From: Micromussa lordhowensis
Lineage: Eukaryota > Cnidaria > Anthozoa > Scleractinia > Lobophylliidae
DNA length: 64,000 nucleotides
NCBI GenBank assembly: GCA_964020085.1
Contig: OZ026595.1
Coordinates: 12,701,093 to 12,765,092 of the forward strand
Reading direction: 5' to 3'
Both the position numbers and the translations under genes were made by a program. Position 1 is the first letter of the stretch; every line of letters starts with the position of its first letter. Below the pieces are notes generated by a model. It saw nothing but the letters and a program-made list of their open reading frames with translations, did no database searches and had not been told where the DNA came from. This document shows, piece after piece, positions 11,640 through 22,356 of the stretch.

Positions 11640-12641
11640 AGGGTTAAGAGTGCTTATAGGGAGCAAAATTAAAAAGTTGGAGGGAAAAAGATGAATGTCA
11701 ATCAAACACAATGATGTTTCGAGTCTGTGAAAATACATTTCATACTAGAGGAAAATGGACCAGCTTGTAAAGTCAGTTTCAAATCATCTTATTGAAATGT
11801 AATAAGCTGGACGACCTCAGTCAACAAAATAGTAATGTCAAAATGTACCTGATTTTTTGAAGCCACTTTACTTGCCGCCTGTCGCAAGTCAGCAGCTACT
11901 GTACACTACTGGACTTCTAGTCAAACATCTCTTGTTTTCATTTTTGTTGACTGGCCACAATTAAGATATTAGACATTAAGTTATTTAAAGGGGCCTTTCA
12001 AAATATCTCAAACAGATGAGAATATCGTTCATTAGGTTTATTCCAAGGGTATATAAAAGATATGCAGTGTTCGTCTATCAATGGTGTTAAAGGACCAAGT
12101 TGGTTTGCAGCCCTACAGCATCATGACGTCTCGGGTACATGAACAGCTATAAACTACATGTACATGCATTTGTGCCCTATAAGGGGTCACAAAACTTCTT
12201 CTGGAACTGAGGCAAAGAGCCTTAAACATTTCAAAGCGAGTTGAAGAAGCAGACAAGGGGGTCAGTGAAATGAAGCCCCCTAATCGTATTTCAAGGTGCC
12301 CATGGTCTATCGAGGGGCTCGGAAAGTACTGGAAAGCGAACAGGTTGAGGGCATTTTTATTAGTCGTGGATACACAAAGCGTAGAAACAACTAATTGTTA
12401 GGGGGCAGAATATGCAAATGTATCACTCACTCAGATGTAAACAAATCGATATGTCGACGGTAAACCAATTGATATCGACTTTTCCAAACAATGCGGAACC
12501 CCCAATTCTACTTTTCTTCAAGAGAGTTTCGATCAGTTGTTGTCGCTGCAGCACATGCACGTGTAACAGAGAGTCAAAGCTGGTTGAAAGACTTAAGGTT
12601 TGACTATGAGCACTAAATGCGAGGAGTCTTTTCGAGACGTG
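11640..12641. other. Non-coding stretch
   Basis: No gene or clear repeat is recognised between the piggyBac-like MITE and TIR element B. TACATGTA words occur near 12155. Confidence 0.5.
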
Positions 12642-12673
12642 TACAGTACCGCTCGAAAATAAGCGAACCAAAA

Positions 12674-12776
12674 CATACGCGAAATACGCGAATTCCAATA
12701 CGCGTATACGCGTATGCTCATGCGCGTATACGCGTATGGCCATACGCGTATACGCGTATACAAAGTATACGTGTAT
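12674..12776. repeat. Left subterminal array of element B
   Basis: Repeated ATACGCGTAT palindromes, including CATACGCGTATACGCGTATA and variants (ATGCGCGTAT, AAAGTATACGTGTAT). They begin after GCGAACCAAAAC next to the left terminus. Confidence 0.88.
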
Positions 12777-13079
12777 GCTCATTAGTATTTATGAGCTAGC
12801 TTATTGTTGCTTTCTTTGTAATACTGTAGTTGAATGTTGTTTCAATGGCCCGGTAATACTGGGATTATATGGGCTGCCTAAATCGCTACGTGCCAAATAC
12901 GGTAGCACTAGCCACAGTTTCACAAAATATTTTTATAGAATGCGTTCTCCACTTCTGTAACGTTATAATAATTTTATTGCAATAAACTGTCGTTACACAA
13001 CATATCCGGGTTTCCATCAAAACATTTTACCGTTCGTTTTAATCATTAACTTCATCTTGCTCCAAACAGAACCATTTCA

Positions 13080-13632
13080 CATCTTGTCGTGACGCTTCGA
13101 AAAACGGCAGCGACAAAAACAACTAGCCGTCGCCTGTCAACAAGATTCATGGCAGTACGGTTTCACGGTGCATCATAAATACTTCGATTAAAAATTGTTT
13201 TGCAGATGGAGATCATTTCATTGTTGAAATCACCGAGTTATACTAAATAGAACCAGAGACGCCATCAAAATTTTCACTACACTTCTTGCCGCGTGACGCT
13301 TCAGTCGACAAAATAAGCAAGCGACCCTCCGGCGCGTAACGAAAGATAAACGTCTTGAAAAGTTTCTATTGCAAAATAGTTAATACCTGTTCCCGGCGCA
13401 TCATAAAAACTTCAACGAAACATCGTCTCTGCGGATAGGGATCATTTCACCATTTAAATCGCCGATTTATGCCGAACAGAACTGAAAATATCCTTATTTT
13501 CACTACTTGCCGTGACGCTTAAAATAGATAGACAATTAGCAAGCGACTCGCCGACGCGTGCCGAAAGATGAATGATGAAAACTTCATATTGAAAACTAGT
13601 TAATTTCTGTTTACCGTGAATGAAAACTTTAG
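13080..13632. repeat. Degenerate tandem units inside element B
   Basis: Words CTTGCCGTGACGCTT, AGCAAGCGAC...CCGGCGCG and CGAAAGATRAA recur in the same order roughly every 230 bp (three units). Related words (AAGCGACTTCCC...CGCGCCGAAACAC) occur twice in element A near 7400 and 7610. This suggests common ancestry of the interiors. Confidence 0.6.
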
Positions 13633-14258
13633 TCAATTTGCTTCACAATACTTAGTGATATTCTTGTTAAAGCTACGAACTTAGATGTGAAAACAACGCT
13701 TTTTAAACTGAAAGCAAGTGACGTGTTGTTTACAAACTCGCGCTATATTTAGCAGGAATAGTAGCCGGCGAAATGTGTCGCGAATGTGTTCCACGAACAA
13801 ACTATTTCTTTCTGAACCAAAACTCCTTGGGTTGGGAGAAAGCTTATTGTGCAAACACAACATTTTGCATCGATATATTGCTCGCTCTTAAAGCAATTAA
13901 AAGACCGTGACGCGGCTTTTCCGCTGTGACACTATTTACACGGCATTGCTAGACTTTATCGGAGTGTCTCCCGTGAACTTCGAGGTAAAATGAAATTTAT
14001 GCTTAGCGGATTATACTCTTTTCCTAAACAGGGAGAAAACCAAGCAGTCGTTGCAAGTAGGTAGCGATAATTACTCGACCGGTGGCTAATTGGTAAATCT
14101 TCAAAGCGAACTAGATTGGAAATACGATAGCTTCATTGAAGATGTAATTTGGCTGTAATCGAACGGCTCTCGCTTTTTAAGTTTTCCTTACAAAGCTATT
14201 TATTGTTTCGTCCAACAATACTTCACAAAAGAAACAGTTAGAGGTGAATAACAAAAAA

Positions 14259-14354
14259 ATACGTATACGCGTATAGGCATACGCGTATACGCGTATAGTC
14301 ATACGCGTATACGCGTATTGTCATACGCGTATGCGCGTATAGACTGCGTATGCG
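14259..14354. repeat. Right subterminal array of element B
   Basis: Inverted partner of the left array: successive ATACGCGTATACGCGTAT units separated by GGC, AGTC and TGTC spacers, ending in GCGTATGCGAAGTTCGCTTA and the terminus. Confidence 0.9.
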
Positions 14355-14383
14355 AAGTTCGCTTATTTCTGAGCGGTACTGTA

Positions 14384-15451
14384 CTCGTCGATCCTCCAAG
14401 CTCAAAGGGGGTTTATAAATAGTGAGCCTTTTACGAGTGATTCTTACGAGCAAACCTTTGAGCGGATCTGTGAGCTCTCATATCTGCCAAACTGTGAATC
14501 AAATTTAAGCTTTGACAAAACTATTGGAAACATCAGCAGCACAACTGATCAGTTCATAATATCCAACGAAAACAGTCTTGAGCCCAAGCAGAGCAAAACG
14601 CAGTTAGAAGACTTCTCGGATGGAAACAGAAATTATGGAAAACTATAGAAACGAAGAAGTACATGTAGGTCAAAGTCTACTTGTATTAGCAAAGGCGCCC
14701 GCCATTATAAAGAACCATTGAGATTACCGTGGAAGAAAATTCTGAACTTATTTAATAAGAATAAAGCAATTAACAATTAAATGTGAGTAAGTTAACATGC
14801 GGGTTGATGCGTGCAAGAAACTTGAAGAAACAATGCATTTATATGTAAGACATCTTTGTCAAGACTCCACTTTTGATTTATTTCAATTTCTTTCAAATTT
14901 TTTTATCCAAAATCTAAGTTGCCAAACTCGGATGTGCCAAACTCCGCGAGTGCGGCTTATACGCCAGGTGTTTACGGTAAGAGGTACTGTATGTAAGTAC
15001 TGTATGTAAGATCTCATACATCTCATAGTGTACCACAGTCGTCAGCATTAAAAAGATTTTATCGTCTGATTACCGTAACTATCTTAAAACCAGAATGTGT
15101 AGAGGTAAACCAGCTGGAATCACTCGTGCAAAAGGTTCAAAGCTGTATTTTGCTCTTGATTGTGTTTATATTTTCAAAACAAGAACTGCAAAACATAAAA
15201 GGGCATCTCAAGTATCAGTTGTCTTTCATGATGAATTTTGTACGTGTTGTTCAATGTCAGTCAATAAAGTGTAAGAAACAAAATCATAGGTATTGTGCTT
15301 CAATGGCATTAAGTTACAGTACAGGTCAAAGATAAGCGACCTACACACACGCAAAACGGGTGATCCCCAGTGTAATAACCACAGCTGACGTCACTAGTGT
15401 ACTGGCATTAATATCACAGGAAACCTGACGTCACAAGTGTATCGTAGAGTT
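14384..15451. other. Non-coding stretch
   Basis: No recognisable gene. A duplicated GTACTGTATGTAAG word lies near 14985-15010. Nothing further is supported. Confidence 0.5.
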
Positions 15452-16340
15452 AGGGTAGAAACAAGAGAAACAGGAGAAACAGTAGAAACGGTGGAAACAG
15501 CAGAAACAGTAAAGCAGTAGAAAAGGTGGAAACAGCAGGGACGGTAGGAACGGTGGATACAACAGAAACAGTAGATACGGTGGAAACAATAGAAACATTA
15601 GGAACGGTAGAAACAGAAGAAACAGTACAAAAGGTGGAAAGAACAGAATAAGTAGGAACAGTAGAAACAGTAGAAAAGGTGGAAACACCAGAGACAGTAG
15701 AAACGGTAGAAACAGTATAAACAGTAGAAACCGTAGAAACGGTGGATACGGCAGAAATAATAAAAACCGTGGAAACACCAGAAGCAGGAGAAACAGTAGA
15801 AACGGTTGTAACAGTAAAAACCTTAGGAACCGAAGGAAACAGGAGAAACAGTAGAAACAGTGGGAACAGCAGAAACAGTAAAACAGTAGAAAAGGTGGAC
15901 ACAGCAAAAGCGGTAGGAACGGTGGATACAACAGAAACAGTAGATACGGTGGAAACAGTAGGAACGGTAGAAACAGAAGAAACAGTACAAAAGGTGGAAA
16001 CAACAGAATAAGTAGGAACAGTAGAAAAGGTGGAAACAGCAGAGACAGTAGAAACAGGAGAAACAGTAGAAACAGTGGGAACAGCAGAAACAGTAAAACA
16101 GTAGAAAAGGTGGACACAGCAAAAGCGGTAGGAATGGTGGATACAACAGAAACAGTAGATACGGTGGAAACAATAGAAACAGTAGGAACGGTAGAAACAG
16201 AAGAAACAGTACAAAAGGTGGAAACAACAGAATAAGTAGGAACAGTAGAAACAGTAGAAAAGGTGGAAACAGCAGAGACAGTAGAAACGGTAGAAACAGT
16301 AGAAACCGTAGAAACGGTGGATACGGCGGCAGAAATAAAC
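15452..16340. repeat. GTAGAAAC minisatellite, block 1
   Basis: Roughly 0.9 kb of 9-bp units of the type GTAGAAACA / GTAGAAACG / GTGGAAACA, organised in higher-order runs. Because the period is a multiple of three and stop-poor, several frames stay open on both strands. They give monotonous Glu-Thr-Val (plus) and Ser-Thr-Val or Leu-Phe (minus) peptides. These are not regarded as genes. One higher-order segment (containing GGATACAACAGAAACAGTAG) recurs several times here and again in block 2. Confidence 0.92.
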
Positions 16341-16419
16341 ATAGGCACGCAACACTAGTTTACAACACTAGTTTACCGAAAAAAGAAAGAGAAAAACACC
16401 TCTGACACGTTGACAGTCT

Positions 16420-16815
16420 AATTTAATTCATTCCCATATGAAAAACAAAAGTGTCAAATTACCATTTATAACTAAAAATAGCAAGCATCTCGTGGGAACA
16501 AGTGGTGATGATTTGCCAGCTCTAGTTGAATTTACTCCCTTGTGGAAATCAAGTGTCAAATTACCCTTTGTAACTAAAAAATAAAATATCTCGTTATATT
16601 TCCATGCAACAACAACAAAACAATCGTTACCTGTACCTATTGTAAACGTTCGAACTCTTTCAAATCAAAATACTCTCGTCTCCTCTAAAACATTTTGTAA
16701 GAACTAGAAGCAATGATGCGTGACGTCTAATTGAATTTACTCCTTGTGAAAAACAAAAATATCAAGTTACCTTTGTAACTAACAATAAAAACATCTCGTT
16801 CATTTGCATACAACT
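16420..16815. repeat. Three diverged units between the minisatellite blocks
   Basis: A segment resembling TGAATTTACTCCTTGTG, AAAACAAAAATRTCAA and TTACCTTTGTAACTAA, ending ATCTCGT, occurs three times (about 16425-16500, 16535-16600 and 16730-16800) with clear divergence. No protein is encoded. Confidence 0.55.
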
Positions 16816-17140
16816 ACCTCACGCACTGTTTCATACCTCAAGGCTTATCTCCTCCATAACTAAAATCCTAAGCCTAACTCACAGAAAATGCCGAAGTAAA
16901 CCCAATATATGAATACTTCCTCCTCTTTTATAGAAGAATAAATATGGCAGTTCTGAACTGTATCGGGATCAAATACTCTCATATACCATTTACTTTTAAA
17001 ACAAGAAATTTGATTGGCTGTTTATAGTAGATCCGATCTGATTGGTGTGACATACATACATCTCTCATTGATCCATTGACCCGTCCACAACATACTCGTC
17101 GCGCCGACTAAGAGATATTTTTTTTACAAAAAAATAACTC

Positions 17141-18006
17141 AATAAAAACCGTGGAAACACCAGAAACAGGAGAAAAGGTAGAAACAGTAGAAACCGTGGA
17201 AACAGCAGAAACAGCAGAAACAGTAGAAACAGTAGAAACAGTAGAAACGGTTGTAACAGTAAAAAACCTTAGGAACCGAAGGAAACAGGAGAAACAGTAG
17301 AAACAGTGGGAACAGCAGAAACAGTAAAACAGTAGAAAAGGTGGACACAGCAAAAGCGGTAGGAATGGTGGATACAACAGAAACAGTAGATACGGTGGAA
17401 ACAATAGAAACAGTAGGAACGGTAGAAACAGGAGAAACAGTACAAAAGGTGGAAACAACAGAAACAGTAGGAACGGTAGAAACAGTAAAAACAGTAAAAA
17501 CATTAGAAACAGTAGAAACGGTTGAAACAGTAGGAACGATTGAAACAGTAGAAACAGTGGCGACTGTAGAAACAGTAGAAACGGTGGAAACAGTAGGAAC
17601 AGTAGAAACGGAAACAGTAGAGTCAGTAGAAACGGTAGAAACAGTAGAAACCATGGAAAAGTAGAAACAGTGGATACGGCAGAAACAGTAGAAACGGTGG
17701 AAACTGTAGAAACAGTAGAAAAGGTAGAAACAGTAGAAACCGTAAAAACAGTAGAAACAGTAGGAACGGTTGTAACAGTAAAAACCTTAGGAACCGAAGA
17801 AAGAGTAGAAACGGTGGATACAGCAGAAACAGTAGGAACAGTAGGAACAGTAGGAACAGTAGAAACGGTGGAAACAGTAGAAACAGTAGAAACGGTAGAA
17901 ACACTGGGCAGAAACATTAGGAACAGTACAAACAGTGGAAACAGTAGGAACGGTAGAAACAGCAGAAATAGTAGGAACGGTAGAAACAGTAAAAATGGTG
18001 GAAAAC
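17141..18006. repeat. GTAGAAAC minisatellite, block 2
   Basis: Second block of the same 9-bp family, in the same orientation as block 1. It shares higher-order segments with it (AGGAACCGAAGGAAACAGGA, GGTGGACACAGCAAAAGCGG). This suggests segmental duplication or gene-conversion-like spread between the blocks. Long frames are again open on both strands only because of the repeat. Confidence 0.92.
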
Positions 18007-18009
18007 AGT

Positions 18010-18787
18010 CATATATTTCATAAATTTTATTGATAAGCACATCGTTTATTTAGTGAATCAATATATTTCCTTACAACAATGAACTTAAAATCTCCGTGAC
18101 AGACGCAAAGTCACTGTTCCCCAAATTTCTGAAATCAGGTCATTGTAGAGGCACAAGTGCAAACTTTCTAAAATAAACCTTAGTTTGGTCGTAAGAAATA
18201 GAAACACCTGATATTTTATTCTGATGACTTATGACTTATTCTGCAATCAAACATCCACTTTTTCTTCAACGATAAAATAATTTAGCAATCAAATGTCTGC
18301 AGTCAATCAACCACACTTTTGTTTTATTACAAACGATCAGAAAAAGTGATTGTAATTGTACTTCTCTCTAATACAACAGAATCAATTCGACTGGCCTCGT
18401 ATTTTTAACTTGAACATAACTTTAAACTCTGTGCGAGAGATGATACGTCACAGATCCTATAATCCTGAAATGTTTTTGTGGTAGTACAAGACAGTACGGT
18501 AAGCTTTTAAAATAATCCTTATATTGGTCACAAGGAATCCAAACACCTAATGTCCTATACATATCAATCATATGTGGCCTCAGTTTCCTTTAACAGTAAC
18601 AACTTCTTTTATGGTAATAAAAATGAAAATTAATTCTTCTGTAAGGTTTTAGCGAGTTTTTTTTCCACGCTGTTTTACGTAATGCTATGACAACATATTT
18701 GGAACTCAAATGGAACAAAACAAGAATGAGAATGCTCAAAAGTGAGCCAAATTGAATCGGGGTACCTGTTGGAGTGACAGACATTAA
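18010..18787. other. Non-coding stretch
   Basis: Unique-looking AT-rich sequence; no gene, RNA gene or repeat recognised. It contains TAA at 18785-18787, the left target duplication of the next element. Confidence 0.45.
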
Positions 18788-19153
18788 GGCCCGGTTTAAA
18801 CGTCGCATTTTACATTGGCCGAATCGAATTGCCGAATTAAGTGCATGTAAAATGCGACGTCTAAATCAATAAAATGCGACATGTTTCAATTCAATGCGAG
18901 TCAGTCGAATATACGACTGAAGTTCGACAGTTGATTTAAACGCCGTATTTTACATGTGCCGAATCGAATTCAAATTATGTTAAATAATCCATGTTTGCTC
19001 GAATGGTAATTTAAAACTCGTAGTTCGCGCTCAGCAATTTTATTCCGCAAAAATATGCGACGTTTAAATCAAATCAGCCGAACGTATTCATTCGAGCCGA
19101 CTAAAATTAGTATTTGGTTTGGCGCATGTAAAATGCGACGTTTAAACCAGGCC
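18788..19153. mobile_element. Harbinger-like MITE with TAA duplication
   Basis: Inverted ends GGCCCGGTTTAAACGTCGCA and the complement of the segment ending TTTAAACCAGGCC are flanked by TAA at 18785-18787 and 19154-19156. Internal copies of ACGTCGCATTTTACATG-like words occur in both orientations. There is no coding capacity. Confidence 0.75.
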
Positions 19154-19377
19154 TAAGAAAACGCTAACAGATCACGTAACTGCGATTTACTCTGCAAATG
19201 CATATTGAATATTGAATATTCACTTCTACGTTGTCAAAAGCTCGCAGACACAAATCAAATCAAAAAAGCTGCTGGGTGACCTAGCCCCCTCCATGAATGT
19301 TCTACTGCCATAGAAATCTGAAGTTCTTGTACAAAGTTTGATTCTCATTGATAATCCAGTGTAAACACGTGAAACTA

Positions 19378-19770
19378 TTAACTATCAACACCTGGATAAA
19401 GAACTTCGTTGATTTCCATTGAATTAGGAGCTTTTTGGAGAAATGTTACAAAGAGTTCAGCGCTAATCTTACTGTTTGTTTCGAGGAAGCTATTTTCGAA
19501 AGAAGATTTTTCTACATTATACCCTCTCAACTTTTCTTCGTCCACTTTGCTTGGGACAACCTTGGAGAATACTGTTTTGTTGCCATGGGTATAAACATGC
19601 CCCAGTCCTTCTTCTTCCAGCGATTTCATCTCCTCGTGCACGGTTGCTGCCTGGACCTTCAACTCTGTGTACAGGAGTCTGCTTGGGCAAAAGGGCGATA
19701 AGAACAGGAGGATCTTCTGTCTGATCTTGTACGGCTCAACATCTTTATAAATACTTCCTGGAGTGGCTAT
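19378..19770 (-). CDS. Terminal exon of the DUF3987-like gene
   Basis: On the minus strand the acceptor TTAATTTTCAG precedes 19770. The exon encodes about 130 residues from IATPGSIYKD to a stop at 19378. It joins in frame with the donor of the upstream exon (…CTCAAAG|GTAGCT, exon edge 20723) across an intron of about 950 bp. The peptide has an acidic-basic mix with VHEEMKSLEEEGLG, which resembles a winged-helix-like recognition segment, but no family could be assigned. It is listed as part of this gene because the splice phases match. Confidence 0.5.
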   Translation of the reverse strand: MATPGSIYKDVEPYKIRQKILLFLSPFCPSRLLYTELKVQAATVHEEMKSLEEEGLGHVYTHGNKTVFSKVVPSKVDEEKLRGYNVEKSSFENSFLETNSKISAELFVTFLQKAPNSMEINEVLYPGVDS

Positions 19771-20722
19771 CTGAAAATTAAAAAAATGATCATTATTTGG
19801 TAATCATCATCGTTTAGAGCTGCAAAATAAGACGTCATTTCAGTCAGCCATTGTTGGCCCACTTACATGAAGTACGCGATTTCAAAGTTTTCAGTGGTTG
19901 ATAACTGTTTGATAATAGAGTGGTCCCGATCAGAATAAAATCACTGAAGAAAGCACCTCAGTTTGTGCCACCATAGAATATGGAAACAGAAAGTAGACGA
20001 GTGTAGCCAGTCAACCGATTAAGTCTTGACGTTCAGAACAGGAGAAAAGGTTTACAGATACAGATATTGACCCTATTCAGATCCGGTTTTTTTAGTCTGC
20101 TACTCTGCTTTGAACGGTGCGGAGTAGGGTTTTTAAAAAGTCATAATTTTTTATGATAATTTCACTATTCAAATACCATTAGTTTTTGGAAACAAAATAA
20201 CAAGGAAGAAAAATAACAAGGAGTTTTAACAGACCATGTCACTAGACCAAAACTTTAACGCACGATGTGAACAGGTCTTATCGTAACCGTATTTATTACA
20301 CGCTGAAGGCCCTCCTTTTTCGAGATGTTCAGATTTTACGTAACTTACTTTCACTTTCGCAAGATAGATTTGTCTCTCGTTAACTCAGTGAATCTTCTGT
20401 GAATCTATGTCGGGATTGTACACATGCATTTTTCATGTGATAATTCATACTTGATATTGCTACTTGTTATTTTCATGTAATTCAGTACTGTTTATGTAAA
20501 GATTAGGGTACGTGAGATTGGGGTATCCATCATAAGACGATTTGATATTAATATTGCGTGTTATTCGGTTGGACATGAAACTCGTGAAATTATTGAAAAT
20601 GTAAGCCATTAAGGAGGGAGGTATCAGGGTAGAATGATGTATTAATGTGGCGTACGAGATTGGGCTAAGCGTGTGCTTTTTTAAATACAAACAGTACTTT
20701 TTAAATTCGTAGTAATAGCTAC

Positions 20723-21974
20723 CTTTGAGAGTATATTTCTCTGTTCTGCGAAGTATTTGGTGACAGCGATAGCACCGCGCATTGATGACAATGATATAAC
20801 GAATGTGGGTGGCTGATCATCAGTGACTGCTGCATTTGCCCTTGTGGTACTTGTCCGTGTTGCACTCACCCCTGCTGCACTCGCCCCTTCTGTGCCTGTC
20901 CGTGCTGCACTCACCCCTGCTGCACTCGCCCCTTCTGTGCCGTCCGTGCTGCACTCGCCCCTGACAGTTCATTAGTCCCCAATGCATTGCTGAATGCTTC
21001 TTTTAACACATGAATGATACAGGACAATCTTATGATGTGCTTTTCATCTTTGGAGTCGATGAATTCCTGAGACTCGCCATTAAACACAGCATTGGCAGCT
21101 GCTACAGTGCTGGAAGTGTGATCATTGAACAACTTCTCGGCTTCCGGTGAGAACGTGTATGATACTTTTCCTTGAGCACCATGGTGAATCGCATATATCT
21201 GATTGTACATGTACCTGAGATCTTTCACTGGGCTGTTGTTCAGCTTGTCTGCAAAAAGTTTTACCTCAGCATGGGAAAGAGTGTTGCCACGAGGAACTGT
21301 CACCAGAAAACAATCAATCAGCCCGTCTCCTCTATCTACCATCTTAGCGTAGACCTCCAGGAAAGAATTCGGCTGGCTATATCCAAGGAATGAAATACCC
21401 GTCTTCTCAATGCACTTCCGCTTCCTCTCTTGTCCTGAGTTGAAGAACCACGGGCTGTTGTCGTGGAACAAGACAAGCATAGTTGAGTCAAGGGAGTCTT
21501 TTTTGTTCTCAGCAATTATATCCTTTAGAAATCTTTGGCATTCGTCTCTTGCTATAATTCCCTGGCCATCGCAGGTGTTTCCTCATTCCACTTGCGGTAA
21601 ATGACTGTATCAATAGTTCTGTTTGCACTCGTTTCTCCACAAATGTCGTAAGCGGTTGAGTGCATCCAAGATGCATGCTCTGAGATTTCCCTGCCTTTGG
21701 CTCTGCCAGACAGACGAGGAAAATTAACGGGCTCTTCATAAGTTTCCAGCACTTTAACGCACGTGTTTGGTCCGAGAAGAGCTGAAACTGTGGGTAAAAT
21801 AGCCGCGAACATAATCTCCTTTACTGTATTGTGTGCCCTGGAAAAGATCTCCAGCCAGTCTAACAAGGGGGTATCAAAGACGTCATGCCATGGAAAATCA
21901 CATTGTTTTGCCTCTTCCTTGATGGCTGGAACCCGTGCTGCGTGAAACCCTCCTTTGCTTTTTGGCATCACCAA
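20723..21974 (-). pseudogene. DUF3987-like P-loop protein, frame-broken
   Basis: Three minus-strand frames together resemble a DUF3987-type (phage-primase/helicase-like) protein. Frame one (about 21974-21735) holds FAAILPTVSALLGPNTCVKV. Frame two (about 21735-21580) holds LVCLAEPKAGKSQSMHLG, which contains a Walker-A-like AGKS. Frame three (about 21575-20941) holds IIARDECQRFLKD, then GISFLGYSQPNSFLEVYAK and GDGLIDCFLVTVPRG, like the QP...DGLLARFL segment of the family. A third break lies in a 15-residue tandem repeat at about 20940. After it the frame continues to AIAVTKYFAEQRNILSK and a GT donor. Family assignment is by motif memory only. Three breaks in 1.2 kb suggest a pseudogene, though sequencing indels are possible. 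Confidence 0.5.
20855..20961. repeat. 45-bp coding tandem repeat with a 1-base length variant
   Basis: Units reading GTGCTGCACTCACCCCTGCT then GCACTCGCCCCTTCTGTGCC repeat at a 45-bp period. One unit boundary reads TGTGCCTGTCCGTG and the next TGTGCCGTCCGTG. The missing T at about 20940 causes one of the frame breaks in the DUF3987-like gene. On the minus strand the units encode Ala/Thr/Gly/Ser-rich 15-residue repeats. Confidence 0.8.
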
Positions 21975-22219
21975 TCTGTCTGTGTGCCCTTAGGTTTCCT
22001 GTGGAAATTATCAATTATAATGAATAAAAGCTAGCAAACTAAATAAATCAAAGAAGTCATATATTTAAGTAGGTTCGATTACCAGCCACAGTTCGGGAAA
22101 TTGAAGAGTCCGCGCTCCTTCCCCGAACTTACGTAAAACAGCAGCGGAGTGAAGACGGATCTTGGTTTAGATCAGCCTCAACATCAACAGTGAAAGATAA
22201 ACTAGAAAACTATTTAATA

Positions 22220-22356
22220 GGCTGACCGGATGGCTAAAAATGGACTAACCTTCCTCGGGGCTACACTTAGCTTCAGTGTAGCCCCTGATGAAGGTTAGTC
22301 CTGTCTAACCGAAATATTGGGCAATAAATGTAACATTTTCAGCCGTCCGGTCAGCC
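22220..22356. repeat. Palindromic unit with GGCTGACCGG ends
   Basis: GGCTGACCGGATGGCTAAAA at the left pairs with TTTTCAGCCGTCCGGTCAGCC-type sequence at the right. A nested hairpin pairs GGACTAACCTTC...GGGGCTACAC with GTGTAGCCCC...GAAGGTTAGTCC. The right half holds a hammerhead-type motif, and the left half is a decayed inverted copy of part of it. Confidence 0.7.
22281..22322 (+). ncRNA. Hammerhead-ribozyme-like motif
   Basis: CTGATGA (22285-22291) is followed by a stem-loop AGGTTAG/CTAACC (22292-22310), then GAAA (22311-22314) and TATT. Stem I pairs GCCC (22281-22284) with GGGC (22319-22322). This is the order of the hammerhead core with a minimal stem III. Such minimal hammerheads are known from Penelope-like elements (established knowledge). 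No Penelope coding sequence flanks this copy. Activity is untested; the stem III pairing is only one or two bases. Confidence 0.6.

Larger units (their letters stand above)
12642..14383. mobile_element. TIR element B with subterminal ATACGCGTAT arrays
   Basis: The terminus CAGTACCGCTCGAAAATAAG at 12644 and the inverse of CAGTACCGCTCAGAAATAAG ending at 14381 are flanked by TA. The outer 11 bases equal those of element A, but the subterminal arrays here are CATACGCGTATACGCGTATG palindromes instead of TCTCGCGAGA. The interior is non-coding and contains three degenerate tandem units of about 230 bp. It is therefore a second non-autonomous member of the same presumed TA-duplicating family. Confidence 0.8.

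Noticed and set aside
15431..18040. Long frames of 90-310 codons on both strands in the GTAGAAAC repeat
   Set aside because: They exist in several frames at once because the 9-bp unit lacks stops; the peptides are monotonous and no start or splice context supports them.
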